This document shows, in pieces, positions 1-5,433 of a stretch of 13,045 nucleotides of DNA. The translations under genes were made by a program, and so were the position numbers. This DNA is from Atribacterota bacterium (GTDB lineage: Bacteria > Atribacterota > Phoenicimicrobiia > Phoenicimicrobiales > Phoenicimicrobiaceae): the NCBI GenBank assembly GCA_030668465.1, contig DAOUTX010000013.1:1-13045 (forward strand). The letters run 5' to 3'. The notes beneath the pieces were generated by a model. That model was not told the DNA's origin. It saw only the letters and a list, made by a program, of their open reading frames with translations, and did not search any database. Numbering within the stretch: the first letter of the stretch is position 1; the number at the start of each line of letters is the position of its first letter.

Positions 1-68
1 AGAAGCATTAATATTAATTTTTTTCGCCAGTTGGTATAACCGGCAATTTCTGTTAACGGTTTATTCAT
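1..68 (-). CDS. Start of next gene in the corrinoid-uptake unit, probably FecCD/BtuC-type permease (partial)
   Basis: On the minus strand an ATG at 68-66 overlaps the TAA stop of the btuF-like gene (63-61) and opens a frame that stays open to the window edge. The 22 visible codons read MNKPLTEIAGYTNWRKK and then leucine/isoleucine-rich residues. A short, basic cytoplasmic N-terminus leading into a hydrophobic segment is what a BtuC/FecD-type ABC permease would show, and the permease commonly follows the binding protein in these operons. The stop/start overlap suggests translational coupling. The identity is inferred from context; the visible residues alone do not prove the family. Confidence 0.55.
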   Translation of the reverse strand, partial: MNKPLTEIAGYTNWRKKLILML

Positions 69-981
69 AGAAAATTCCATATAATAATTCGAGTCCGTCC
101 ACAAGTCTTGGGACAGCACGATAAAAAAGGTCTTCATTTACTATAAAGATTTTTTGATTTTTTATTGCCGGTATATTAGACCAACCGGAACGTTGGGATA
201 TCTCGCTTTTAATTTTTGATTCTTCTCCCTGGTTCATTACTCCTACGGGAACAATAATGATATCCGGTTCCGCCTGGGCAACAAATTCCGGATTTATTTT
301 TTTCCAGAAGGAAAGACCAGCAGCAATATTTTGCCCCCCGGCCAAAGTTATCAGTTCGTTAAATAGCGTGCCTGCTCCCGGGGTAAAGATGGTCTCAGAA
401 GTGCCTCCGACAAATATTTTAGGGTGGGTAGAAAAAGGAATTTTTGAAACTTTGGATTTAATTATATTAACCCTTTGTGTTAGATTGTCTACCAATAAAG
501 AACCTTTATCAGATATTCCACAAACATTTGCTATCATTTCTACGCTCTTAAAAGTATCTTCAAGAGTCAAAGGTTCAAGAACTATGGCATTTAGTCCTAG
601 TTCTCGCAAGCGTGGGATTTCTTTTAATTGGAATCCGGCATAAGCTAAAATAAGGTCCGGATTTAAATAAATAATTTTTTCAAAATTCAAGGGAGTTATT
701 TCTCCGATTTTTTCAATATTTTTGGTTTCTTCCGGGAAATTGCAATAGTTTGTTATTCCTACAATTTTTTCCTGAAGTCCTAAGTCGAATAATATTTCGG
801 TATTACTGGGGGCAGTTGAAATAATACGCTGAGGTTCTTGAGAAATGGTAACTGCTGTTCCGGTATCATCGATTATGGTTAAAGGGTAATTGCTCACTTC
901 TGCGAAACTAAATGAGAGTAAAGAACTTAACATAAGAAATAAAAAAATAAAAATTAAAATTGATTTTTTAAAGATTTTCAT
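61..981 (-). CDS. btuF: ABC transporter substrate-binding protein, BtuF-like (corrinoid uptake)
   Basis: This 306-residue protein is a class III (helical-backbone) periplasmic binding protein. Residues 1-27 form a signal peptide (MKIFKK, long hydrophobic core, cleavage likely after SFA). No cysteine follows the cleavage site, so it is predicted to be soluble in a periplasm rather than a lipoprotein. The mature part opens with the family pattern: 'IIDDTGTAVTI', then 'PQRIISTAPSNTEILFDLGL' at about 50-69, then 'IVGITNYCNFPEE'. The middle has 'IIYLNPDLILAY' and the C-terminal lobe 'EPDIIIVPVG'. An AAAGGAG ribosome site (995-989) lies 7 nt before the ATG. A cobalamin riboswitch directly upstream makes a corrinoid the likely ligand; without it, an iron-siderophore would have been equally possible from the protein alone. 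The next gene overlaps its stop codon. Confidence 0.88.
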   Translation of the reverse strand: MKIFKKSILIFIFLFLMLSSLLSFSFAEVSNYPLTIIDDTGTAVTISQEPQRIISTAPSNTEILFDLGLQEKIVGITNYCNFPEETKNIEKIGEITPLNFEKIIYLNPDLILAYAGFQLKEIPRLRELGLNAIVLEPLTLEDTFKSVEMIANVCGISDKGSLLVDNLTQRVNIIKSKVSKIPFSTHPKIFVGGTSETIFTPGAGTLFNELITLAGGQNIAAGLSFWKKINPEFVAQAEPDIIIVPVGVMNQGEESKIKSEISQRSGWSNIPAIKNQKIFIVNEDLFYRAVPRLVDGLELLYGIFYE

Positions 982-1000
982 GATTAATCTCCTTTAATTA

Positions 1001-1024
1001 TTAGTTAATTGTTTAGTTGGTTAG
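1001..1024 (-). repeat. Short period-8 leader array before btuF
   Basis: On the plus strand three consecutive 8-mers read TTAGTTAA, TTGTTTAG and TTGGTTAG; on the btuF sense strand these read CTAACCAA, CTAAACAA, TTAACTAA. The array ends 5 nt before the AAAGGAG ribosome site. It belongs to the same family as the arrays before yjbQ and recD2. It lies downstream of the riboswitch terminator and so would be inside the btuF mRNA leader. Confidence 0.6.
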
Positions 1025-1064
1025 AATAATAAGAAATCTTTTTTATTATTTGCTAAATAAAAAT

Positions 1065-1093
1065 ATCACCCTCTTTCTCCACGAAGAAGTGAT
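1065..1093 (-). terminator. Probable riboswitch expression-platform terminator
   Basis: Read on the minus strand, ATCACT-TCTT can pair with AAGA-G-GGTGAT, giving about 10 bp with one bulged G and an 8-nt loop. ATATTTTTATTT follows at once. The hairpin starts 9 nt after the P1 stem of the cobalamin riboswitch and about 84 nt before the btuF start codon. This is the expected place for a transcription-terminating expression platform. The U tract is interrupted by A, so strength is uncertain, and I did not resolve a competing antiterminator. Confidence 0.5.
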
Positions 1094-1102
1094 TTCATAT
1101 TC

Positions 1103-1265
1103 ATAAGCAGACAGGTTTCCTGGCTTAGGGGTCAATCTACTTGCTGTGCCTTCCCATTTATCACTTTTTGATAAGTGTCTAACAGTGGCCTATTACAGCT
1201 TTCGTCTCCCATTACAGTAGCGGGACTGCGGTGGATTTTCACCACTCTTCCCTTAATCTGCTTAT
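1103..1265 (-). ncRNA. Cobalamin (adenosylcobalamin-class) riboswitch
   Basis: The minus strand carries all main consensus blocks of the cobalamin riboswitch in order. A 9-bp P1 stem pairs TCTGCTTAT-type ends (1257-1265 with 1103-1111, perfect). Then come GGGAAG with GGTGAAAATCC, CCGCAGTCCCGCTACTGT, the GGCCACTG block, a variable hairpin built on CACTTATCAAAAAGTG, a GGGAAGGCACAGC-like segment, and the B12 box AGCCAGGAAACCTGTCTGC just inside P1. It sits between a good minus-strand promoter and the btuF-like gene, so it should repress corrinoid uptake when the cofactor is plentiful. It does not face cobO, which is transcribed the other way. Confidence 0.96.
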
Positions 1266-1292
1266 ATTAATATTTAATTTTCAATTAACAAA

Positions 1293-1321
1293 ATTATAAT
1301 ACATTAGCTGAGAAAATACAA
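1293..1321 (-). promoter_or_regulatory. Sigma70-type promoter for the riboswitch/btuF unit
   Basis: On the minus strand a perfect TATAAT (1298-1293) follows TTGTAT (1321-1316) with a 17-bp spacer. Transcription would start near 1286, about 20 nt before the first base of riboswitch P1. The -35 hexamer matches TTGACA at only its first three positions; the -10 and spacing are ideal. Confidence 0.65.
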
Positions 1322-1388
1322 TATATTTTATAATTATTGCTTCTGTCTTTTTTAGCTCTTTTTCTTTCTCTCTTTCCTATTTTTCTCA

Positions 1389-1416
1389 ACTCGATACTAT
1401 ATACTCAATACTCGAT
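1389..1416. repeat. Period-7 degenerate array before cobO
   Basis: Four consecutive 7-mers read ACTCGAT, ACTATAT, ACTCAAT, ACTCGAT, followed by a partial ACTG. The first and fourth units are identical and the shared pattern is ACTNNAT. The array lies between the polypyrimidine tract and the cobO promoter. The rest of the 982-1504 gap is taken up by the riboswitch, its promoter and the cobO promoter. Confidence 0.6.
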
Positions 1417-1449
1417 ACTGTTTTAAAATGTGTTTTTTATTAATTATTT

Positions 1450-1458
1450 TGGTATAAT
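1450..1458 (+). promoter_or_regulatory. Probable extended -10 promoter of the cobO-lar operon
   Basis: TGG directly precedes a perfect TATAAT (1453-1458), forming an extended -10 element. No strong -35 is visible; TGTTTT at 1431-1436 is a weak candidate with a 16-bp spacer. The predicted start of transcription, near 1465, leaves a leader of about 40 nt holding the GGGAGG ribosome site (1488-1493). Confidence 0.5.
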
Positions 1459-1504
1459 AATTTTAAATGCTTTGGACTGAAAAAGATGGGAGGTTGCAAG
1501 TTAG

Positions 1505-2023
1505 ATGGTAAAAGGTTTAATCCAAGTTTATACCGGTGACGGAAAGGGCAAAACTACCGCTGCCTTAGGTTTAGCGCTCAGGGCAGCAGGCAGAAATATG
1601 AAAGTATTAATGGTTCAGTTTATGAAAAAATGGGATTATGGAGAACTTCATTCGGTTGAATTAATTCCTAATATAATCTTAGTGACTTTTGGCACTAAAG
1701 ATTTTGTGTATAAAGAGAAAGCAAAAAGGATAGATTATGAGGAAGCTGAAAAAGCCTTTTCTTTTGGTGTAGAGGGAATGCAAAGCGGCGATTATGATAT
1801 GATAATATTTGATGAACTCAATATGGCGCTTTATTATGAGTTGTTAGATTTAAAAGAAGTTATTCAAAAGATAAAAGGGAAACTCGATAAAGTGGAAGTA
1901 GTTATTACCGGAAGAAGAGCACCTCAAGAGATAATAGAGATTGCCGATTTAGTTACCGAAATGAAAGAAATTAAGCATCCTTATCAAAAAGGGATGGAGG
2001 CAAGAAGGGGAATTGAATATTAA
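1505..2023 (+). CDS. cobO: Corrinoid adenosyltransferase, CobA/CobO/BtuR family
   Basis: This 172-residue cytoplasmic protein should transfer the 5'-deoxyadenosyl group of ATP to reduced corrinoid, making the adenosyl form. The P-loop GDGKGKTT is at residues 11-18, an acidic DELNMAL motif at 103-109, VITGRRAP at 133-140, and the family's C-terminal pattern 'TEMKEIKHPYQKGMEARRG' ends the protein. Length is normal for the family. GGGAGG (1488-1493) lies 11 nt before the ATG; the intervening bases include the 10-mer GTTGCAAGTT, a word repeated after larC. Its last 11 bases overlap the start of larE, so it is the promoter-proximal gene of the lar operon. It probably works with the divergently transcribed corrinoid-uptake unit in salvage. 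CobO and BtuR are one family; the name does not decide between de novo and salvage roles. Confidence 0.93.
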   Translation: MVKGLIQVYTGDGKGKTTAALGLALRAAGRNMKVLMVQFMKKWDYGELHSVELIPNIILVTFGTKDFVYKEKAKRIDYEEAEKAFSFGVEGMQSGDYDMIIFDELNMALYYELLDLKEVIQKIKGKLDKVEVVITGRRAPQEIIEIADLVTEMKEIKHPYQKGMEARRGIEY

Positions 2024-2840
2024 AAAAGAAAAATTAAACAATTTGCGAAATATTTTATCTGAAATGGGAAGTGTTTTGATTGCTTATTCGGGAGGCGTGG
2101 ATAGTACTTTTTTATTAAAAATAGCCCGAGAGGAATTAGGGAACAAAGTTACTGCCGTAACTGTAAAGTCAGAAATCCATCATCTTAGCGAGGTAACTAT
2201 TGCAAAGAAAATGACGCAAAAATTTAAAGTGAAGCATCTATTTGTGGATATTGATATTTTGTCGAATAAAGAATTTGTCAATAATCTTCCCGAGCGATGT
2301 TACATTTGCAAAAAGGAAATATTCAGCCGAATAAGTGAAATAGCCAAAGAACTTAATTTTAATTTTGTGGCAGATGGTTCTAACTATGATGACCTTAGTG
2401 ATTATCGCCCGGGGATGAAGGCGGTTAGAGAATTAAGGATAAGGAGCCCCCTGAAAGAAGCTATTCTTAACAAAGATGACATCCGTCTTCTTTCTAAAGA
2501 AATGGGTTTACCCATCTGGGACAAACCTTCTAATTCTTGCCTTGCCACCAGGATTCCTTATAGAGATAAGATAACTTTAGAAAAGTTAAAAAGGGTAGAA
2601 AAAGCAGAAGGTTTTTTCCGTGATCTGGGCATTAAACAGGTAAGAGTAAGGTGCCATAATAAGCTGGCAAAAATTGAAGTAGGGGAAAAAGACCTTCTAT
2701 TTTTAATGGAAGAAGATTTAAGAAAAAAGATAATCTCTAAATTAAAACAATTAGGATTTATCTATGTTACCCTTGATTTACAAGGATACCGAACTGGGAG
2801 TATGAACGAAGAATTAAATGAGAAAGCGAGGACTGATTAA
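2013..2840 (+). CDS. larE: LarE, ATP-dependent sulfur transferase of Ni-pincer nucleotide synthesis
   Basis: This 275-residue protein converts the two carboxylates of the LarB product to thiocarboxylates after adenylation. The PP-loop SGGVDST is at residues 26-32. Cys176 in 'NSCLATRIPY' lies at the position of the sulfur-donating cysteine of the Lactobacillus plantarum enzyme. Two further cysteines, Cys96 and Cys99 (ERCYICKK), place this protein in the three-cysteine form of LarE, which is reported to hold an iron-sulfur cluster instead of sacrificing its own cysteine. The chosen start is TTG at 2013, preceded by AGAAGGGG; it lies inside the end of cobO. The stop codon overlaps the larB start by one base (TAATG). 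Homology to NAD synthase and GMP synthase PP-loop proteins is expected, but the C-x-x-C and SCLATR context is specific for LarE. Confidence 0.93.
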   Translation: MNIKKEKLNNLRNILSEMGSVLIAYSGGVDSTFLLKIAREELGNKVTAVTVKSEIHHLSEVTIAKKMTQKFKVKHLFVDIDILSNKEFVNNLPERCYICKKEIFSRISEIAKELNFNFVADGSNYDDLSDYRPGMKAVRELRIRSPLKEAILNKDDIRLLSKEMGLPIWDKPSNSCLATRIPYRDKITLEKLKRVEKAEGFFRDLGIKQVRVRCHNKLAKIEVGEKDLLFLMEEDLRKKIISKLKQLGFIYVTLDLQGYRTGSMNEELNEKARTD

Positions 2841-3598
2841 TGAATAAAAGAGAGATTGAGAAAATATTACAGCAATTTAAATCCGGTCAAATAGGAATAG
2901 AAGAAGTGTTAGAGAACTTAAAGCATTTCCCTTATGATGACCTGGGTTTTGCCAAAATAGACAATCAGAGACAATTAAGAAAAGGTTTTCCGGAAGTTAT
3001 TTTTTGTCAGGGTAAAACTCTAGAGCAGATAACTAAAATTGCAAAACGAATAAAGGAAACCAAAGGTAAGATTGTTGCTACCCGGGCTACCCCCGAAGTA
3101 TATCAGGAGATTAAAAAGATTATTCCCGAAACAACTTACTTTAAAGAGGCCAGAATTGTGGCAATAGAGGAAAAGAAGAAAGTTAGCTTTAAATTCATTT
3201 TAGTGGTCAGCGGCGGTACTGCCGATATTCCGGTAGCTGAAGAAGCCGCAGTTATTGCTGAATTGATGGGTAATAAAGTGGAACGCCTTTACGATGTTGG
3301 AGTAGCAGGCCTCCATCGGCTTTTAACCAATTCAAAAAAATTATTAGCTGCCAATGTTTTAATCGTGGTAGCGGGAATGGAGGGGGCTCTCCCCAGTGTG
3401 GTAGGAGGATTGGTAGATAAACCTATAATTGCAGTTCCCACCAGCGTAGGTTACGGGGCGAGCTTCCAAGGGTTATCTGCATTACTGACCATGCTTAACA
3501 GTTGTGCCCCCGGTTTAGCGGTAGTAAATATAGATAACGGATTTGGGGCCGGCTATATGGCCAGTGTAATTAACCAGTTAAATGAGGTGAAGGAATGA
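2840..3598 (+). CDS. larB: LarB, nicotinate adenine dinucleotide carboxylase/hydrolase
   Basis: This 252-residue PurE-like enzyme carries out the first step of Ni-pincer nucleotide synthesis: carboxylation of the pyridinium ring of nicotinic acid adenine dinucleotide and cleavage of its phosphoanhydride. The N-terminal 100 residues are the LarB-specific part with 'FPEVIFCQGKT' at 50-60 and 'ATRATPEVY' at 80-88. The PurE-like domain starts about residue 118: 'LVVSGGTADIPVAEEAA', 'YDVGVAGLHRLL', 'VVAGMEGALPSVVGGLVDKP', 'AVPTSVGYGASFQG'. Cys222 in 'NSCAPGLAVVNIDNGFGAG' matches the cysteine that forms a covalent adduct with the substrate ring in the characterised enzyme. Start and stop overlap larE and larC, so synthesis of the three proteins is probably coupled. 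Confidence 0.95.
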   Translation: MNKREIEKILQQFKSGQIGIEEVLENLKHFPYDDLGFAKIDNQRQLRKGFPEVIFCQGKTLEQITKIAKRIKETKGKIVATRATPEVYQEIKKIIPETTYFKEARIVAIEEKKKVSFKFILVVSGGTADIPVAEEAAVIAELMGNKVERLYDVGVAGLHRLLTNSKKLLAANVLIVVAGMEGALPSVVGGLVDKPIIAVPTSVGYGASFQGLSALLTMLNSCAPGLAVVNIDNGFGAGYMASVINQLNEVKE

Positions 3599-4785
3599 AG
3601 ATTGCCTATTTTGATTGTTTTTCCGGTATCAGTGGGGATATGACAGTCGGTGCTATGCTTAATGCGGGATTAAAAATAGAAACATTAGAAAAGGAATTAG
3701 AAAAATTAGGTGTTTCCGGTTACAGATTAGAGGTAAACAAAGTAGCAAAAAAGGGAATTTCTGCTACTAAATTCAACGTAAAGATAAAAGAAAAAGGAGT
3801 GGAGAGAAGGTTTAAAGATATTTTAACCATCCTTGAGAAAAGTAAATTGGATGAAGAGATTAAAAAGAAAACCAAAAAGATATTTTTTAATATAGCTCAA
3901 GCTGAATCTAAAATTCACCAGAAAGAAATAGATAAAATTCATTTTCATGAAATTGGAGGATTGGATAGTATTATTGATATTGCTTCTGCAGTTATAGGAA
4001 TAAAAACTTTAGGAATAGAAGAAATACATTCTTCCGCCCTACCCGTGGGGGGGGGATTTATTAAATGTGCTCATGGGATTATACCGGTTCCTGCCCCGGC
4101 TACTTTAGAGTTATTAAAGAATATCCCAACTTATAGCGGAGGGATTGAAAGTGAAATGATTACCCCGACCGGGGCAGCAATTATCAGCACTTTAGCTAAA
4201 AGTTTTGGAAAGAGACCCTTGATGAAAATAGAAAGGACAGGATATGGAGCAGGAGAGAAAGAATTTGCCATTCCTAATCTTTTAAGGGTAAGTATGGGTG
4301 AGAAAATATTAAAAGATGAGAAGCTAAAAGATGGTTATGTTAGTGATGAGACTGTATTGATAGAGACTAATATTGATGATATGAACCCGGAATTTTATGA
4401 TTATATTATGGATAAATTGTTTTCCCAGGGAGCTTTAGATGTATTTTTAACTCCTATTCAAATGAAAAAGAACCGCCCTGCCCACATGCTTAGCATTATT
4501 GTTTACGAACAAAATCTTAAAGAAGCACTGGAAGTATTATTTTCCGAATCCACTACCTTAGGGGTAAGGATAAGAGAAATAAAAAGATTGAGATTGGCTC
4601 AGCAGAATTTTATTGCTGAAACAAAGTATGGTAAAATTAGGGTTAAAGCCGGTATGTTTAAAGAGGAAATTAAAAATATTTCCCCCGAATATGAAGATTG
4701 TAAGAAGATGGCCAAGCAACACCAGGTTCCCCTTAAAGAGGTATATGAAGAGGCTAAAAAGATTGCCTACGATAAATTAGGATAG
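3595..4785 (+). CDS. larC: LarC, nickel insertion enzyme (CTP-dependent cyclometallase), unsplit form
   Basis: This 396-residue protein inserts nickel into the pincer nucleotide, the last step of cofactor synthesis. It begins with 'MKIAYFDCFSGISGDM'; 'KIHFHEIGGLDSIIDI' is at about 114-129, 'AHGIIPVPAPAT' at 159-170, 'EMITPTGAAI' at 187-196, and the C-terminal domain has 'ETNIDDMNPE' at 257-266 and 'FLTPIQMKKNRPAHML'. In Lactobacillus plantarum the two domains are encoded by larC1 and larC2 and joined by ribosomal frameshifting; here one frame covers both. ATG overlaps the larB stop (ATGA), and AAGGA lies just before it. A run of nine G (4047-4055) encodes Val151-Gly154. The stop codon is followed without a gap by a period-7 array. 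No larA homologue is in the window. Confidence 0.95.
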   Translation: MKIAYFDCFSGISGDMTVGAMLNAGLKIETLEKELEKLGVSGYRLEVNKVAKKGISATKFNVKIKEKGVERRFKDILTILEKSKLDEEIKKKTKKIFFNIAQAESKIHQKEIDKIHFHEIGGLDSIIDIASAVIGIKTLGIEEIHSSALPVGGGFIKCAHGIIPVPAPATLELLKNIPTYSGGIESEMITPTGAAIISTLAKSFGKRPLMKIERTGYGAGEKEFAIPNLLRVSMGEKILKDEKLKDGYVSDETVLIETNIDDMNPEFYDYIMDKLFSQGALDVFLTPIQMKKNRPAHMLSIIVYEQNLKEALEVLFSESTTLGVRIREIKRLRLAQQNFIAETKYGKIRVKAGMFKEEIKNISPEYEDCKKMAKQHQVPLKEVYEEAKKIAYDKLG

Positions 4786-4819
4786 TGAGTAGCGTAGAGC
4801 GTACAGCGGATAGTGAAGA
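4785..4819. repeat. Period-7 array A behind larC
   Basis: Five successive 7-mers read GTGAGTA, GCGTAGA, GCGTACA, GCGGATA and GTGAAGA, with the pattern GYGNANA. The first G is also the last base of the larC stop codon, so the array begins exactly where coding ends. A related set (GTAGATA, GCGCACA, GAGGATA) occurs at 5893-5913. Confidence 0.6.
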
Positions 4820-4823
4820 AGAA

Positions 4824-4858
4824 AGTAATTAGTAATGTGTAATATGTAATAAGTTATG
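4824..4858. repeat. Period-7 array B behind larC
   Basis: Five successive 7-mers read AGTAATT, AGTAATG, TGTAATA, TGTAATA and AGTTATG (pattern WGTAATN). The array starts 4 nt after array A and uses a different word with the same 7-bp period. Confidence 0.6.
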
Positions 4859-4859
4859 G

Positions 4860-4887
4860 GTTGCAAGTTGCAGGTTACGAGTTTCAA
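4860..4887. repeat. Period-7 array C behind larC
   Basis: Four successive 7-mers read GTTGCAA, GTTGCAG, GTTACGA and GTTTCAA, followed by GTTTTTT. It starts 1 nt after array B. The first ten bases, GTTGCAAGTT, recur at 1493-1502 between the cobO ribosome site and its start codon. Confidence 0.6.
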
Positions 4888-4898
4888 GTTTTTTCTTT

Positions 4899-4978
4899 TG
4901 TCATTGCGAGAAGCGGAGCGACGAAGCAATCTCAACACGAGATTGCCACGCTTCGATAAATCGAAGTTCGCAATGACA
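4899..4978. repeat. 80-bp imperfect palindrome, REP/MITE-like
   Basis: The ends are an exact 11-bp inverted repeat, TGTCATTGCGA (4899-4909) and TCGCAATGACA (4968-4978). The centre is an exact 8-bp hairpin, GCAATCTC (4926-4933) and GAGATTGC (4939-4946), with a 5-nt loop AACAC. The arms between contain AAGCGGAGCGACGAAG and CGCTTCG/TCGAAG blocks that pair in part. Elements of the type 'TCATTGCGAG...GAAGCAATCTC' are common dispersed palindromes in many unrelated bacterial genomes. It is more GC-rich than its flanks, which supports insertion. No T tract follows on either strand, so it is not a standard terminator. Confidence 0.8.
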
Positions 4979-5025
4979 GAGGAGATAACAGTTTTATCAC
5001 TAATTTTCTTTACTAACGACTAACT

Positions 5026-5073
5026 AATTGGTAAATTGGACAATAGGGAAATTGGTAAATTGATTAATCGGAG
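5026..5073 (+). repeat. Period-8 array running into a ribosome binding site
   Basis: Six successive 8-mers read AATTGGTA, AATTGGAC, AATAGGGA, AATTGGTA, AATTGATT and AATCGGAG. The last unit contains most of the CGGAGG Shine-Dalgarno site (5069-5074) of the next gene. The array is preceded by CTAACGACTAACTAA (5013-5027), the other-strand form of the same word family. Together with the three period-7 arrays and the palindrome, this explains nearly all of the gap from 4786 to 5081. Confidence 0.7.
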
Positions 5074-5081
5074 GTTTTATT

Positions 5082-5330
5082 TTGTCTGAAAATCCAGAAA
5101 AAAAAGACAAAGACATAAAAATTGTTGAACTCTGTAGGGTTCCACGTGAAGATGAAGCCCTTGCTATTGAGGGTTTGTTAGCGAGTTGTAATATTAAATG
5201 CATCCTGCAATCAGATATCACCCGCTCAATTTATCCTTTTACCATAGATGGATTAGCAGAAGTAAGTATTTTAGTCTCTGATAGGGATCTTGAGAAAAGT
5301 AAAGAAATTATTAGTAATAATAAAAATTAA
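5082..5330 (+). CDS. Small DUF2007-like protein
   Basis: This 82-residue soluble protein starts at TTG, 7 nt after a strong CGGAGG ribosome site; no ATG or GTG fits better. After a charged N-terminus (MSENPEKKDKD) it has 'KIVELCRVPREDEALAIEGLLASCNIKCIL', a central variable part, then 'GLAEVSILVSDRDLEKSKEII'. This strand-helix-strand, strand-helix arrangement, with 'EA..I.G.L...NI' and 'V.V.D...A/S..I', matches the DUF2007 family, which is annotated as putative prokaryotic signal-transducing and is related to the ACT/GlnB-like fold. The substrate or partner is unknown. It stands alone between two patterned intergenic regions, so its neighbours give no clue to function. Confidence 0.75.
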   Translation: MSENPEKKDKDIKIVELCRVPREDEALAIEGLLASCNIKCILQSDITRSIYPFTIDGLAEVSILVSDRDLEKSKEIISNNKN

Positions 5331-5365
5331 TTTTGTATTTATTCTTTTATTTTCAACTTAAACTA

Positions 5366-5424
5366 TTAGCTGGTTGCTTAGTTAACTAGTTAAGAATTTT
5401 GTATTAAATCAACTAACCAAAAGA
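5366..5424 (+). repeat. Period-8 leader module before yjbQ
   Basis: Three 8-mers, TTAGCTGG, TTGCTTAG and TTAACTAG (5366-5389), lead into a 33-bp core (5388-5420) that recurs before recD2, ending in the opposite-sense words TCAACTAA and CCAAAAGA. The ribosome site GAGAGG follows directly (5423-5428). The two flanks are in inverted orientation, so the module could fold back on itself. Confidence 0.65.
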
Positions 5425-5433
5425 GAGGTATTT

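Noticed and set aside
257..643. Plus-strand open frame of 128 codons opposite the btuF-like gene
   Set aside because: It lies wholly antisense to a gene with a clear signal peptide and family motifs, has no ribosome site of its own, and its translation shows no recognisable domain.
1024..1049. AATAATAA / TTATTATT hairpin in the btuF leader as the riboswitch terminator
   Set aside because: The stem is purely A-T and weak, with no useful U tract; the hairpin at 1065-1093 is better placed and stronger.
3595..4785. Split larC1/larC2 with programmed frameshift
   Set aside because: One uninterrupted frame covers both domains through the C-terminal motifs; no shift is needed here.
4899..4978. Palindrome as a rho-independent terminator for larC
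   Set aside because: No T tract follows the hairpin on the plus strand (GAGGAGATAAC) and A-rich sequence follows it on the minus strand; it fits a dispersed fold-back element better.
5024..5221. Minus-strand open frame over the start of the DUF2007-like gene
   Set aside because: Its end is made by translating the period-8 array (hence repeated 'NFPI/QFTN' residues) and the remainder is antisense to a better-supported gene.
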